This document shows positions 1-8,311 of a DNA stretch of 64,000 nucleotides, piece by piece. Source of the stretch: JBDIAG01 sp047974565 (GTDB taxonomy: Bacteria > Actinomycetota > Actinomycetes > Actinomycetales > CAWJMD01); the NCBI GenBank assembly GCA_047974565.1, contig JBKECN010000067.1, positions 66,449 to 130,448 on the forward strand. The letters are read 5' to 3'. A program made the translations under genes and the position numbers. The notes under the pieces were generated by a model, which saw only the letters and a list, made by a program, of their open reading frames with translations, was not told the origin of the DNA and made no database searches. The first letter of the stretch is position 1, and the number at the start of each line of letters is the position of its first letter.

Positions 1-696
1 CGAGCGGGCCGGATCCTCGGGGTCTATCACAACCGGCGCCTGGACTCGGACTTCGTCACCGTCTCGAGGCTGATCGCCTCGGGCCGGCTGGGCCGGGTGA
101 CGCGCTTCCACTCCCGGATGGACCAGGGTGACGCCTCGACGATGGAGGGCGGACCCACCGGTGGTCTGCTGCGCGACCTCGGCAGTCACCTCATCGACCA
201 GGGGCTGCACCTGTTCGGCCCGGTCGAGCGCGTCCATGCCACCCTCGACGAGGTCGACACCCCTGACGGCCCTACCGACGGCGCCTTCGTGGTGAGCATC
301 CGGCATGGCTGCGGGACGACCAGTCACCTGTCAGCCTCCAAGCTCAACTACCTGGACGAGCGTGAACTGCGGATCTACGGCGACGCGGGCAGTTACCTGG
401 CCCGAAGCACGGACGTTCAGGCGCAGGCAGTCCTGGCCGGGCGACGGCCGACCGATGAGCCGGCCGAATGGGGCCGCGAACCGGAGAGGGCCTGGGGCAC
501 CTTGCGCACCGCTGCGGGCGCTGAGACGATCCCCGCCGAGCAGGGCAACTATGCCTGGTACTACGAACGTTTCGCCGAGGCGATCCGCACGGGTAACACC
601 CCGCCGGTGCCCGCCCACGAAGGCGTTGCGGTGCTGAGAGTGCTCGACGCGATCCGTGAGAGTACCGCGACCGGGCAGGCCGTTCGGCTGGGCTGA
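1..696 (+). CDS. Gfo/Idh/MocA family oxidoreductase, C-terminal part (5' truncated by window)
   Basis: The frame is open from the first base, so the N-terminal Rossmann domain with the nucleotide-binding motif lies outside the window. What is visible starts with VYHNRR and SGRLGRV, which are typical of the segment just after the dinucleotide domain in this family. It continues through the alpha/beta substrate domain (GGPTGGLLRDLGSHLIDQ, with Asp and His where the family keeps its catalytic residues). It ends at a TGA at 694-696. The family carries out NAD(P)-dependent oxidation or reduction of sugars, inositols and related compounds. The substrate cannot be told from this fragment. The next gene, nth, starts 33 bp downstream with its own promoter, so the two need not be co-transcribed. 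Confidence 0.85.
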   Translation, partial: RAGRILGVYHNRRLDSDFVTVSRLIASGRLGRVTRFHSRMDQGDASTMEGGPTGGLLRDLGSHLIDQGLHLFGPVERVHATLDEVDTPDGPTDGAFVVSIRHGCGTTSHLSASKLNYLDERELRIYGDAGSYLARSTDVQAQAVLAGRRPTDEPAEWGREPERAWGTLRTAAGAETIPAEQGNYAWYYERFAEAIRTGNTPPVPAHEGVAVLRVLDAIRESTATGQAVRLG

Positions 697-717
697 CGAC
701 GAGCCAGCACCGCCGGA

Positions 718-723
718 TACGGT
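718..723 (+). promoter_or_regulatory. -10 element TACGGT for leaderless nth
   Basis: TACGGT fits TANNNT and is followed by exactly six bases and then the ATG at 730. There is no Shine-Dalgarno sequence. The same spacing recurs at ten other genes in this window. Confidence 0.5.
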
Positions 724-729
724 GACCGG

Positions 730-1352
730 ATGCGGCGCGCAGAGAAGGTGCAGCGGATCGGGAACATCCTGGACGAGTTGTATCCGCACCACCGATCCCG
801 CTCGACCACCTCGACCCGTACACGCTGCTCGTCGCTGTCGCCCTCTCGGCCCAGACCACGGACAAGAAGGTCAATGAGGTGACCCCGCGGCTGTTCGCCG
901 AGGCCGCTACGCCCGAGGCGATGTACGCCCTGGGTCCGGACCGGATCCTGGAGTTGATCCGCCAGGTCGGCCTGGCTCCGACCAAGGCACGCAATCTGTG
1001 GACCGCGGCCGGGCAGATCCTGGACGCGGGAGGCGAACTTCGAGCCGATGCCGAGTTCCTGGAGTCGCTCGCGGGGGTGGGACACAAGACCGCCAGCGTC
1101 GTCCTGGCCCAAGCCTTCGGCGAGGCAACATTCCCCGTGGATACCCACATTCACCGGCTCGCCCGACGCTGGGGGCTCTCCGACGGCAGCAGCGTCGAAC
1201 GCACCGAACGGGATCTCAAGCGCGCCTTTCCCGTCGACACCTGGGCCAGGCGCCACCTGCAGATCATCTACTTCGGACGCGAGTTCTGCCCAGCCAGAGC
1301 GCACGACTTGACAGCCTGTCCGATCTGTTCGTTTGCGGCGACCGACGGGTAG
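730..1352 (+). CDS. nth: endonuclease III (Nth), frame broken by a 1-base deletion near 789
   Basis: Base-excision repair glycosylase/AP lyase for oxidised pyrimidines. From ATG 730 the first frame reads MRRAEKVQRIGNILDELYPH. The expected continuation, PPIPLDHLDPYTLLVAVA then LSAQTTDKKVNEVTP, lies in another frame from about position 789. One extra C in CACCACC would rejoin them. Downstream the helix-hairpin-helix SLAGVGHKTA carries the catalytic Lys, and VDTHIHRLARRWGL carries the catalytic Asp. The C-terminal cysteines read C-x9-C-x2-C and then the protein ends. The classical Nth [4Fe-4S] pattern is C-x6-C-x2-C-x5-C, so the fourth Cys is absent and the spacing differs. The intact 3' frame alone could start at GTG 879, but that would lose the first helices. 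Either a pseudogene or an assembly indel. Confidence 0.85.
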
Positions 1353-1375
1353 CGAGCGCCTCCTGCCAGCGGCTT

Positions 1376-1410
1376 TCGGCCCCAGCATTCTCGGCCCCAG
1401 CATTCTCGGC
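1376..1410. repeat. 15-bp tandem duplication after nth
   Basis: TCGGCCCCAGCATTC occurs at 1376-1390 and again at 1391-1405, followed by a further TCGGC. It is non-coding, 23 bp after the nth stop. The rest of 1353-1595 holds no gene that I can support. Confidence 0.8.
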
Positions 1411-1595
1411 TCACAGCACCCTCGACGCTGAACACCATCGATCGGCACCCCCGAGCACTCGGGCGTGCCTATGGTTGAGGTGCAGATGATCGTCAACAGC
1501 GGCGGCTCGCCGACCCGAGCCCGGGCTGCTGGGTGCGCAGCAGGCCGTCCGGTGCACGTCGGGAGCCCGTCCGCCGAGAAGGGGGATGATGTCCG

Positions 1596-2372
1596 GTGCC
1601 CCGCGGATCGCGTCTCGCGGACGATGCCTGGCGGGCTCTCGTCCCTGCCGCCGAGCCACCGGCAGCCCGGTTCGACCCGGAATCGCTCACCGACCTGCCG
1701 GCGCCCGCCCAGCGGTTCCTACGCCGAGCCCTGCCCGAGCAGACCCCACTGGTGGACAGCGTTGCCGTGACCGCCCTGGGCAGTATCAGGCTCGGCTCGA
1801 CGTGGTGGGCGTTCCACTCGGCCCAGGTGCTGCGGGCCGGGCAGGGCCTCGTCTGGCGAGCCCGTGTCAGGCGTGGCCTGCTGCGGATCGATGGCGCGGA
1901 CAGCTACGTCGGCGGCACCGCCCGGTTGGATTTCCGGCTGTACCGGCTGGTGCCGGTGGTGCGCGAGCACGGTCCGGACATCGACCGCAGCGCGGCCGGG
2001 CGGCTGGCCGCCGAAACCGTCGCCTGGTTGCCACAAAGCCTGGCACCGCAGGCGGGCATGCGGTGGGAGCCGATCGATGACGAGCACGCCCTCGCAACGG
2101 TGGTCACTCCCGCCGGGCCGATCAGGGTGCAGGTCGGCGTCGACGCGGACGGACGCCTCCGCTCGATCCGGACGATGCGATGGAACAGCGCGTCGAGCCC
2201 GCCCGGCAGACAAGCCTTCGGCGGGTCGATCGACGCGGAGTTCAGATCACAGACCGGGATCCGAGTCGCCGGCTCAGGGAGCATCGGGTGGGGTTTCGGT
2301 ACCGATGACTGGCCGGACGGCCTGTTCTTCCACTTCCAGCTGACGTCAACGGAATATCCCGCCAGCAAGTGA
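1596..2372 (+). CDS. DUF6544-like conserved hypothetical protein
   Basis: 258 aa starting at GTG 1596, about 10 bases after the purine stretch AAGGGGG. The protein has no signal peptide and no membrane span. Its pattern matches the DUF6544 (formerly DUF6920) family as I remember it: an N-terminal LPAPAQRFLRRAL segment, then beta-rich stretches (MRWEPIDDEHALATV, FGTDDWPDGLFFHFQLTSTEYP). The family has no established biochemical role. The gene ends 48 bp from a convergent gene and sits in no operon. The assignment is by eye and should be treated as a family-level guess. Confidence 0.65.
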   Translation: MPRGSRLADDAWRALVPAAEPPAARFDPESLTDLPAPAQRFLRRALPEQTPLVDSVAVTALGSIRLGSTWWAFHSAQVLRAGQGLVWRARVRRGLLRIDGADSYVGGTARLDFRLYRLVPVVREHGPDIDRSAAGRLAAETVAWLPQSLAPQAGMRWEPIDDEHALATVVTPAGPIRVQVGVDADGRLRSIRTMRWNSASSPPGRQAFGGSIDAEFRSQTGIRVAGSGSIGWGFGTDDWPDGLFFHFQLTSTEYPASK

Positions 2373-2420
2373 AACTGCTTCTGCGGCTATACGATTCACC
2401 CGAAGAGTGGCGGGCTGAAA

Positions 2421-3158
2421 TCAGCAGGTCGGCGCTTGGTCCAACTCGGCCCGCGCGACGGCGAAGTCGGCGAGCGGCTGCGCCGATTCCGTCACCATGG
2501 CCACCCACCGCTCGTGGTACTCGTTCGGATCCGTCATGGACTTGCCGGCCATCATCTTCACGTGGGCCTGCCACTGGTCGGCCACGACGGTACCCACTGG
2601 GATGAACCGGGTGAGCGCGTCGTAGCGGGCCAGGCACGCCTGTGCCTGTGAATTGGCGCCGGGGCCGACGGCCTGTAGGTCCTGACATCCAGGTGCTGCC
2701 TCGTCCCAGGACGCCCGGGCGGCGTGGACGGCGGCCACGTCCGCGTCGCCGCGCGACTTGGTGTCCGCCCAGTCGGCGGCTGCCTGGTCCTTGGTGAACT
2801 GTCCGGCGTCGAGCCGGCGCTGGGCGTCGGTGTGCACCTGCCAGTCCCCGCCACTGTGAATGAGGGCGTCCGCCAGGGTGTTCCCCGCCGAGACCGTGGC
2901 CCAGCACGAGTCCAGCGCGGCCCCCGGATCTGCCGACTGATCGGGTGTGGACTCCTGGCTGCTGGCGGCGTCCGTAGCCGACGTCGGGCTCGCCGCAGCG
3001 CCTGCGGTGACCGCCTGCGGCTGACTGACCGCCGCCGAACCCTCCTCGTCTCCGCCGAGCGCGATCCACGCCACCGCACCGCCACCAACCAGAGCCGCCG
3101 CCGCCAATGCCGCGACGAGCACCGTGGCGCCCTTACGCGGCTGCGTATGTCTACCCAT
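2421..3158 (-). CDS. single-pass membrane or secreted hypothetical protein
   Basis: 245 aa from ATG 3158 (MGRHTQPRKG). A short basic N-terminus is followed by one hydrophobic helix (about residues 11-33, ATVLVAALAAAALVGGG). Next come an Ala/Ser/Thr-rich linker (about 40-75) and an exported domain with three Cys (DSCW, PGCQ and a C-terminal TC). This is the architecture of an N-terminally anchored extracytoplasmic protein. I do not recognise the C-terminal domain; it contains TDPNEYHERWVAMV and resembles actinobacterial proteins annotated only as hypothetical. An open upstream extension to 3308 is not protein-like and was excluded. Convergent with the DUF6544-like gene, divergent from the SDR gene. 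Confidence 0.7.
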   Translation of the reverse strand: MGRHTQPRKGATVLVAALAAAALVGGGAVAWIALGGDEEGSAAVSQPQAVTAGAAASPTSATDAASSQESTPDQSADPGAALDSCWATVSAGNTLADALIHSGGDWQVHTDAQRRLDAGQFTKDQAAADWADTKSRGDADVAAVHAARASWDEAAPGCQDLQAVGPGANSQAQACLARYDALTRFIPVGTVVADQWQAHVKMMAGKSMTDPNEYHERWVAMVTESAQPLADFAVARAELDQAPTC

Positions 3159-3280
3159 GAGCCCATGGTGACAGGGCTTGGGGAGATTCCGTGGAACAGG
3201 ACGCAAGCGGCCCGTCGCGTCTGGTAATGCGCACGGGTGCGCGGTGTTAGCGTGCTCCCCACGCCACGAAAGGGGCCCAC

Positions 3281-4111
3281 ATGAAGGCCAGAACCGGCAG
3301 TGTCGCACTCGTCACCGGGGCAAGTTCGGGCATCGGGGAGGCATCGGCGCGGGCTCTGGCCGCGGCCGGACTCACCGTCTACGCCGCGGCCCGCCGGGTC
3401 GAGCGAATGCAGCACCTGGCCGCCCACCGCATTCAGCCGATCGCTCTGGACGTCACCGACGATGAGTCGGCGCGAGCCTGCGTGGAGACGATCGCACGCG
3501 AGGCCGGCCAGGTCGACGTGCTGGTGAACAACGCCGGTTACGGCTCCTACGGGGCCGTCGAGGACGTTCCGATCTCGGAGGCCGAGCGCCAGTTCCAGGT
3601 CAATGTCTTCGGGGTGGCTCGGATGATCAAACTCGTGCTGCCCGGCATGCGCGAGCGACGGCATGGCCGGATCATCAACATCTCGTCGATGGGCGGGAAG
3701 ATCTACACCCCGTTCGGCGGGTGGTATCACGCCACCAAGTTCGCTCTCGAGGGGATGTCGGACTGTCTTCGGTTGGAGGTGGCACCCTTCGGCGTCGACG
3801 TGGTGGTGGTCGAACCGGGTGGCATCAAGACCGACTGGGGAATGATCGCAGCGGACAACCTCGAGCAGGAGTCCGGCTCCGGGCCTTATGCGGCCACGGC
3901 CAGCAAGACGGCCGACGGGATGCGGACCATGTACAGCGGGGACCGGCTGTCCGGCCCGTCGGTGGTGGCGGACGCCATTGTCGCGGCGGCGACGGCCAAG
4001 AAACCGCGTACCCGGTACGCGGTCGGCTACGGCGCCAAGCCACTGATCGCTGCCCGCACGGCCCTTCCGGATCGGGCGTTCGATGCGCTGATCCGACGCG
4101 CCAGTTTCTAG
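3281..4111 (+). CDS. short-chain dehydrogenase/reductase (classical SDR)
   Basis: 276 aa from ATG 3281, preceded by the good ribosome-binding site GAAAGG. Classical SDR features are all present: TGASSGIG (12-19) for NAD(P) binding, NNAG (83-86), Ser near 136, and YHATK with catalytic Tyr149 and Lys153, then the PGG segment. The Arg-rich AARRVER after the second strand suggests NADP(H) rather than NAD. Substrate unknown; close relatives act on ketones, retinoids or lipids. Monocistronic; it ends facing the YdeI-like gene, with a strong hairpin between the two stops. Confidence 0.9.
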   Translation: MKARTGSVALVTGASSGIGEASARALAAAGLTVYAAARRVERMQHLAAHRIQPIALDVTDDESARACVETIAREAGQVDVLVNNAGYGSYGAVEDVPISEAERQFQVNVFGVARMIKLVLPGMRERRHGRIINISSMGGKIYTPFGGWYHATKFALEGMSDCLRLEVAPFGVDVVVVEPGGIKTDWGMIAADNLEQESGSGPYAATASKTADGMRTMYSGDRLSGPSVVADAIVAAATAKKPRTRYAVGYGAKPLIAARTALPDRAFDALIRRASF

Positions 4112-4121
4112 GGTGTGTCTC

Positions 4122-4149
4122 GCAAGCGCCGGTTCCTACCGGTGCTTGC
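4122..4149. terminator. bidirectional hairpin between SDR and YdeI-like genes
   Basis: A 12-bp stem (arms 4122-4133 and 4138-4149, one G-U pair) with a TCCT loop. It lies between the convergent stops and overlaps the last codons of the minus-strand gene. No T-run follows, as is common in high-GC actinobacteria. Confidence 0.6.
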
Positions 4150-4597
4150 CCTCGCTCAGCATCTGCACGGCCTTGGCCACCCGGGCCGTGCGAGTCTGCT
4201 CCCGCTTGGCCTCGGTGATCCAGCGCACGTATTCCTTGCGGTGGCTGTAGGCCATGCCTTGGTAGGCGGCCTGGGCTTGCGGAGCCAGCGCCAGGGCGTC
4301 CGCGAAGTCCTGCGGCACCTCCACCTCGCGAGGTGAGTCGTCCCGGACGATCTCGATCGTCACCACCTCGCCGAGGGCCAGGCTGGCCTGTTCGCGAATC
4401 TCGCGGCGCACGCCCACCACGTTGACGCCGCCCATCCGGGCCAGCCGCAGCGGGTAACTGCCACCATTCACTGTCAGGGTGACCGGAAAGGTGCGAGCAC
4501 CCTCTCCGATAGCGGCCACTTCGTCATCGGTCAGCACGAACCCGCCGGCCGGCCCCATCGGGATGAACTCCGCTTCGCGGCGCAGGCTCTCACTCAT
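4136..4597 (-). CDS. YdeI/OmpD-associated family protein with DUF1905 domain
   Basis: 153 aa from ATG 4597. The N-terminal half is the small beta-barrel DUF1905 domain (FPVTLTVNGGSYPL, MGGVNVVGVRREIRE). The C-terminal half is the YdeI-type helical tail: A-LALAPQAQAAYQGMAYSH, then RKEYVRWITEAKREQTR, the strongly conserved signature of the family. The biochemical role is not established; family members have been linked to protection against antimicrobial peptides. The start has no Shine-Dalgarno sequence but has CACACT six bases upstream of ATG, compatible with a weak leaderless promoter. The open frame further upstream to 4681 is not conserved-looking and was dropped. Confidence 0.85.
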   Translation of the reverse strand: MSESLRREAEFIPMGPAGGFVLTDDEVAAIGEGARTFPVTLTVNGGSYPLRLARMGGVNVVGVRREIREQASLALGEVVTIEIVRDDSPREVEVPQDFADALALAPQAQAAYQGMAYSHRKEYVRWITEAKREQTRTARVAKAVQMLSEGKHR

Positions 4598-4680
4598 GGC
4601 CACAGTGTGACCCAAGCGCGGCCGTGACCCACCCCCTGCCCGCTGGGCCGACAGCCTTGCCAACCGCGGGCACGACACCA

Positions 4681-4712
4681 CGGCCGGCCCGGCGTCCGCG
4701 CCGGACCGGCCG
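4681..4712. terminator. 14-bp GC hairpin downstream of lon
   Basis: Arms 4681-4694 and 4699-4712 pair with a single mismatch around a TCCG loop, 14 bp past the lon stop on the minus strand. Very stable; probable lon terminator. Confidence 0.6.
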
Positions 4713-4725
4713 CTTTGGTTGCGCG

Positions 4726-7044
4726 TCAGGCAGCCTGGGCGGCCGGAGCCGCGGCCGGTTCCAGCGCCAGGCGCACCAGTTCGACGACCTCACTCATCGG
4801 GCGGACCTCGATCGCCTCGAGTACCTCTGCGGGCACGTCATCGAGGTCCGGCTCGTTGCGCTGCGGAACGAAGACCGCGGTCAGACCGGCACGCTGGGCC
4901 GCCAGCAACTTCTGCTTGACCCCGCCGATCGGCAGCACCCGACCGTTCAGGGTGACCTCACCGGTCATCCCGACATCACCGCGCACGGGTCGTCCGGTGG
5001 CCAACGAGGTCAACGCAGTCACCATCGTGACCCCCGCGGACGGCCCGTCCTTGGGGACCGCTCCAGCCGGAACGTGCACGTGGATACGGCGTTCGAGCAC
5101 CGAGGGGTCCTCGATTCCCAGATCGGCAGCGTGCGCGCGCACGAAGGACAGTGCGATCTGGGCCGATTCCTTCATCACCTCACCCAGTTGCCCGGTGAGG
5201 GTGAGCCCCGGCTCGCCGTCCACCGAATTGGCCTCGATGAAGAGCACGTCACCGCCCAGGCCGGTGACCGCCAGGCCGGTGGCCACCCCGGGAACGCTGG
5301 TGCGTTCGTGGGCTTCGGGGGTGAACCGGGGCCGGCCGAGGAAGTCCCGCAGGTTGTCCGCGCCGACGACGATCTGCTCGCCCTCGACGAGCCGGGTGGT
5401 GGCCTTGCGCAGCACCTTGGCCAACAGCCGCTCGAGTTGGCGGACCCCCGGCTCCCGGGTGTACTGGGCGGCGATCTCCCGCAGCGCGGTATCGGTCACC
5501 GAGACCTCCTCCTCGGTCAGGGCGGCCCGCTCCAGTTGGCGGGGCAGCAGGTGCCCGCGGGCGATCGCGACCTTGTCGTCCTCGGTGTACCCATCGAGGG
5601 TCACCAGTTCCATCCGGTCGAGCAGCGCCTGCGGGATCTGCTCCACGACATTGGCGGTGGCCAGGAAGAGCACGTCGGACAGGTCGAGGTCGAGATCGAG
5701 ATAGTGGTCCCGGAAGGTGTGATTCTGCGCCGGGTCGAGCACCTCGAGCAGGGCCGCCGACGGGTCGCCCCGGTAGTCCGAGCCGACCTTGTCGATCTCG
5801 TCGAGCAGGATCACCGGGTTCGCCGATCCCGCCTCGCCGATGGCTCGTACGATCCGCCCGGGCAGGGCGCCCACATAGGTGCGTCGGTGTCCGCGGATCT
5901 CCGCCTCGTCCCGCACACCGCCCAGGGCGACGCGGACGAACTTGCGTCCGAGGGTGCGGGCCACGCTCTCCCCGAGCGAGGTCTTGCCCACCCCGGGTGG
6001 GCCGACCAGGGCGAGCACGGCGCCGGAGCCACGCCCCCCGACGACGTCGAGGCCACGACGGGCCCGGCGGGCGCGCACCGCCAGGTACTCCACGATCCGC
6101 TCCTTGACGTCCTCGAGGCCGTGGTGGTCGGCGTCGAGGATCGCTCGGGCGGCCTCGAGGTCGGTGGTGTCTTCGGTGCGCACGTGCCACGGCAGTTCCA
6201 GGACGGTGTCCAGCCAGGTGCGGATCCAGCCCGACTCGGGGCTGGCGTCGGAGGCGCGCTCGAGCTTGCCGACCTCACGCAGCGCAGCGGTGCGGACCGC
6301 GTCGGGCAGGTCCGCTGCCTCGACCCGGGCCCGGTAGTCCTCGGCGCCCTCGGGCTCGTCCTCGCCGAGTTCCTTGCGAATGGCCGCGAGTTGTTGGCGC
6401 AGCAGGTACTCACGCTGGGACTTGTCCACGCCGGCCCGCACCTCGGCGGCGATCTTGTCGCTCACCTCGGTCTCGGCCATGTGGGCCTTGAGCTTGTCCA
6501 GCAGGAAGGTCAACCGCGTTGCGGTGGAGGGGGTTTCCAGCAGTTGACGCTTCTGTTCCGAGTCGAGCCAGCCCGCGTATCCGGCCAGGTCCGCCAGCGC
6601 GGACGGCTCATGCACCCGGTTGACGCCCTCGATCACCTGCCAGGCGTCGCGGTGCTGCAGATAGCCCACCAACAGCGTGCGGTACTCGCTGGCGAGGGCC
6701 TCGAGATCGTCGCTCACCGGGTCCGGGTCGAGGAGTTCGACCTCCATCCAGAGTGCGGAGCCGGGGCCGGTGACCCCCTGGCCCAGTTTGGCGCGCCGAC
6801 CGGCCCGCACCACGACGGCGTTCTCGCCGGTGGGGGTGCGGCCCTGCTGGATGATGGTGGCTTCGACCGCATAGGTCGGGTATCGGTCGGCGAGCCGTGG
6901 GCCGACCAGGAGTGTGTCGTCGGCGCTGGCCACGGCGGCATCCACCGCCGCCTGGGCGGTGTCGTCCAGGGCCAGCGGCACCACCATGCCCGGCAGCACC
7001 ACGATGTCGTCGAGAAGCAAAAGGGGCAGACGCGTAGGCGTCAT
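4726..7044 (-). CDS. lon: ATP-dependent protease Lon
   Basis: 772 aa, a full-length LonA: N-terminal substrate-binding domain (LPLLLLDDIVVLPGMVVPL), central AAA+ module, C-terminal protease. Walker A GPPGVGKT is at 348-355, Walker B VILLDE at about 411-416, catalytic Ser669 in VPKDGPSAG and Lys712 in GGVKQKLLAA. It degrades misfolded and regulatory proteins in the cytoplasm. Start chosen at ATG 7044 because GGAGG lies five bases upstream; the in-frame ATG at 7056 would place that ribosome-binding site inside the gene. A HAIR-type inverted repeat at 7058-7078 implies HspR heat-shock repression, as known for Streptomyces lon. Divergent from an alcohol dehydrogenase. Confidence 0.97.
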   Translation of the reverse strand: MTPTRLPLLLLDDIVVLPGMVVPLALDDTAQAAVDAAVASADDTLLVGPRLADRYPTYAVEATIIQQGRTPTGENAVVVRAGRRAKLGQGVTGPGSALWMEVELLDPDPVSDDLEALASEYRTLLVGYLQHRDAWQVIEGVNRVHEPSALADLAGYAGWLDSEQKRQLLETPSTATRLTFLLDKLKAHMAETEVSDKIAAEVRAGVDKSQREYLLRQQLAAIRKELGEDEPEGAEDYRARVEAADLPDAVRTAALREVGKLERASDASPESGWIRTWLDTVLELPWHVRTEDTTDLEAARAILDADHHGLEDVKERIVEYLAVRARRARRGLDVVGGRGSGAVLALVGPPGVGKTSLGESVARTLGRKFVRVALGGVRDEAEIRGHRRTYVGALPGRIVRAIGEAGSANPVILLDEIDKVGSDYRGDPSAALLEVLDPAQNHTFRDHYLDLDLDLSDVLFLATANVVEQIPQALLDRMELVTLDGYTEDDKVAIARGHLLPRQLERAALTEEEVSVTDTALREIAAQYTREPGVRQLERLLAKVLRKATTRLVEGEQIVVGADNLRDFLGRPRFTPEAHERTSVPGVATGLAVTGLGGDVLFIEANSVDGEPGLTLTGQLGEVMKESAQIALSFVRAHAADLGIEDPSVLERRIHVHVPAGAVPKDGPSAGVTMVTALTSLATGRPVRGDVGMTGEVTLNGRVLPIGGVKQKLLAAQRAGLTAVFVPQRNEPDLDDVPAEVLEAIEVRPMSEVVELVRLALEPAAAPAAQAA

Positions 7045-7057
7045 CAGTACCTCCATA

Positions 7058-7078
7058 GTTGAGTGTCATCGACTCAAC
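7058..7078. promoter_or_regulatory. HAIR operator for HspR upstream of lon
   Basis: GTTGAGT, seven bases, ACTCAAC: a perfect 7-bp inverted repeat with the spacing of the HspR-associated inverted repeat (consensus CTTGAGT-N7-ACTCAAG). It ends 14 bases before the lon start codon and four bases before its ribosome-binding site, so bound HspR would cover the promoter or transcription start. No hspR gene is in the window. Confidence 0.85.
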
Positions 7079-7185
7079 CCGAGGGGCGATCCGGTTGTTC
7101 CGCTGTTCTCTGAGGGTGAAGTGACCCGCTAGGGTCCGGGAGAACCCGGCCCCACCAGCGAAAGGACGACGCCCTGCGTGCCGTT

Positions 7186-8217
7186 GTGATTCCAGGCCCC
7201 CGGTGCCAACCGCAGGTGCAGCGCGTGCCGATGCCGTCTGCTCCGGTGGGCGGGGTTGTGGTCCGTGTGGCCGCGACCGGGCTGTGCCGCAGCGACTGGC
7301 ACGCCTGGGCTGGGCATGACGAGGATGTGGTGTTCCCGATCATCCCGGGACACGAGTTGGCGGGCGAGGTCGCCGAGGTGGGCCAGGGCGTCACGAGCTG
7401 GCAGGTCGGCGATCGAGTGACGGTCCCGTTCGTCTGCGGCTGCGGGCAGTGCGAGTGGTGCCGTTCGGGAAACGCGCAGGTCTGCCCTGCTCAAGAGCAG
7501 CCCGGCTTCACCCAGGACGGCTCGTTCGCGGAGTACGTGGCGCTCAAGGGGGCCGAAGTCAACCTCATCGCGCTTCCCGATGACGTGGACTTCACCACCG
7601 CCGCGAGTCTTGGCTGCCGATTCGCCACCGCCTTCCGCGCGCTGGTCGGCCGCGCGAAAGTGACCGAGGGCGAATGGGTCACCGTCATCGGTGCCGGTGG
7701 GGTCGGCCTCAGCTCGGTGATGATCGCTCGAGCGCTCGGTGCCCAGGTCATCGTGGTCGACCGCAACCCGCAGGCCCTCGCGGTCGCCGCCACCCTCGGC
7801 GCCGGTCACACCGTGCTCGCCGACGACAGCGACATCCCCTCTGTCGTGGCTGAGCTCTCCCAGGGTGGCAGTCATGTCGCCGTCGATGCCGTGGGCAGCG
7901 AATCGACCTGTGCGCAGGCCATTCTCAGCCTGCGGCGGCGAGGGCGCCTCGCGCAGATCGGTCTGCTCCCACCCGTCGACGGGCACCCCAGAGTCCCGAT
8001 GGCTCGCGTCATCGGCTGGGAACTCGACCTGTTGGGGAGCCACGGCATGTCCGCTGCCGATTACCCGGCGATGATGGCACTCATCGCGTCCGGCGCGCTC
8101 GCGCCGCAACGGCTCGTCGAGCGCACCATCGGTCTCGAGCAGGCCGCGACGCTGCTTCCCCAGTTCGACCAGATCACGGTGGCCGGCATCACGAGTATCG
8201 ATCCGCGCGAAAACTGA
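7186..8217 (+). CDS. zinc-dependent alcohol dehydrogenase family protein
   Basis: Medium-chain dehydrogenase/reductase of at least 343 aa. Catalytic zinc ligands: Cys in GLCRSDWHAW and His in PGHELAGEV. The structural zinc site is CGCGQCEWC...C. The cofactor fold is GAGGVGLSSV followed by VDRNPQA, with Asp after the second strand, suggesting NAD. The substrate is unknown; oxidises an alcohol or reduces an aldehyde. The first ATG/GTG start is GTG 7186, but the only ribosome-binding site (AAGGA at 7162-7166) is correctly spaced for CTG 7174, which would give the family-like N-terminus LRAVVIPG. The true start may be CTG. Shares a 130-bp divergent promoter region with lon; DyP peroxidase follows after 94 bp. 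Confidence 0.9.
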   Translation: MIPGPRCQPQVQRVPMPSAPVGGVVVRVAATGLCRSDWHAWAGHDEDVVFPIIPGHELAGEVAEVGQGVTSWQVGDRVTVPFVCGCGQCEWCRSGNAQVCPAQEQPGFTQDGSFAEYVALKGAEVNLIALPDDVDFTTAASLGCRFATAFRALVGRAKVTEGEWVTVIGAGGVGLSSVMIARALGAQVIVVDRNPQALAVAATLGAGHTVLADDSDIPSVVAELSQGGSHVAVDAVGSESTCAQAILSLRRRGRLAQIGLLPPVDGHPRVPMARVIGWELDLLGSHGMSAADYPAMMALIASGALAPQRLVERTIGLEQAATLLPQFDQITVAGITSIDPREN

Positions 8218-8311
8218 CACCTCGACAGGGACCTGTCCCGCAAGCCGGGCTGAGTCTGCACCACAATCGAGACGGACCGCGATCACCGATGACCCCCCGG
8301 GAGGGACCCCG

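Noticed and set aside
4624..7062. 812-codon open frame on the plus strand across lon
   Set aside because: It mirrors lon in the opposite strand, a common artefact in high-GC DNA. The translation is rich in His, Gly and Gln with no domain, and all Lon motifs are on the minus strand.
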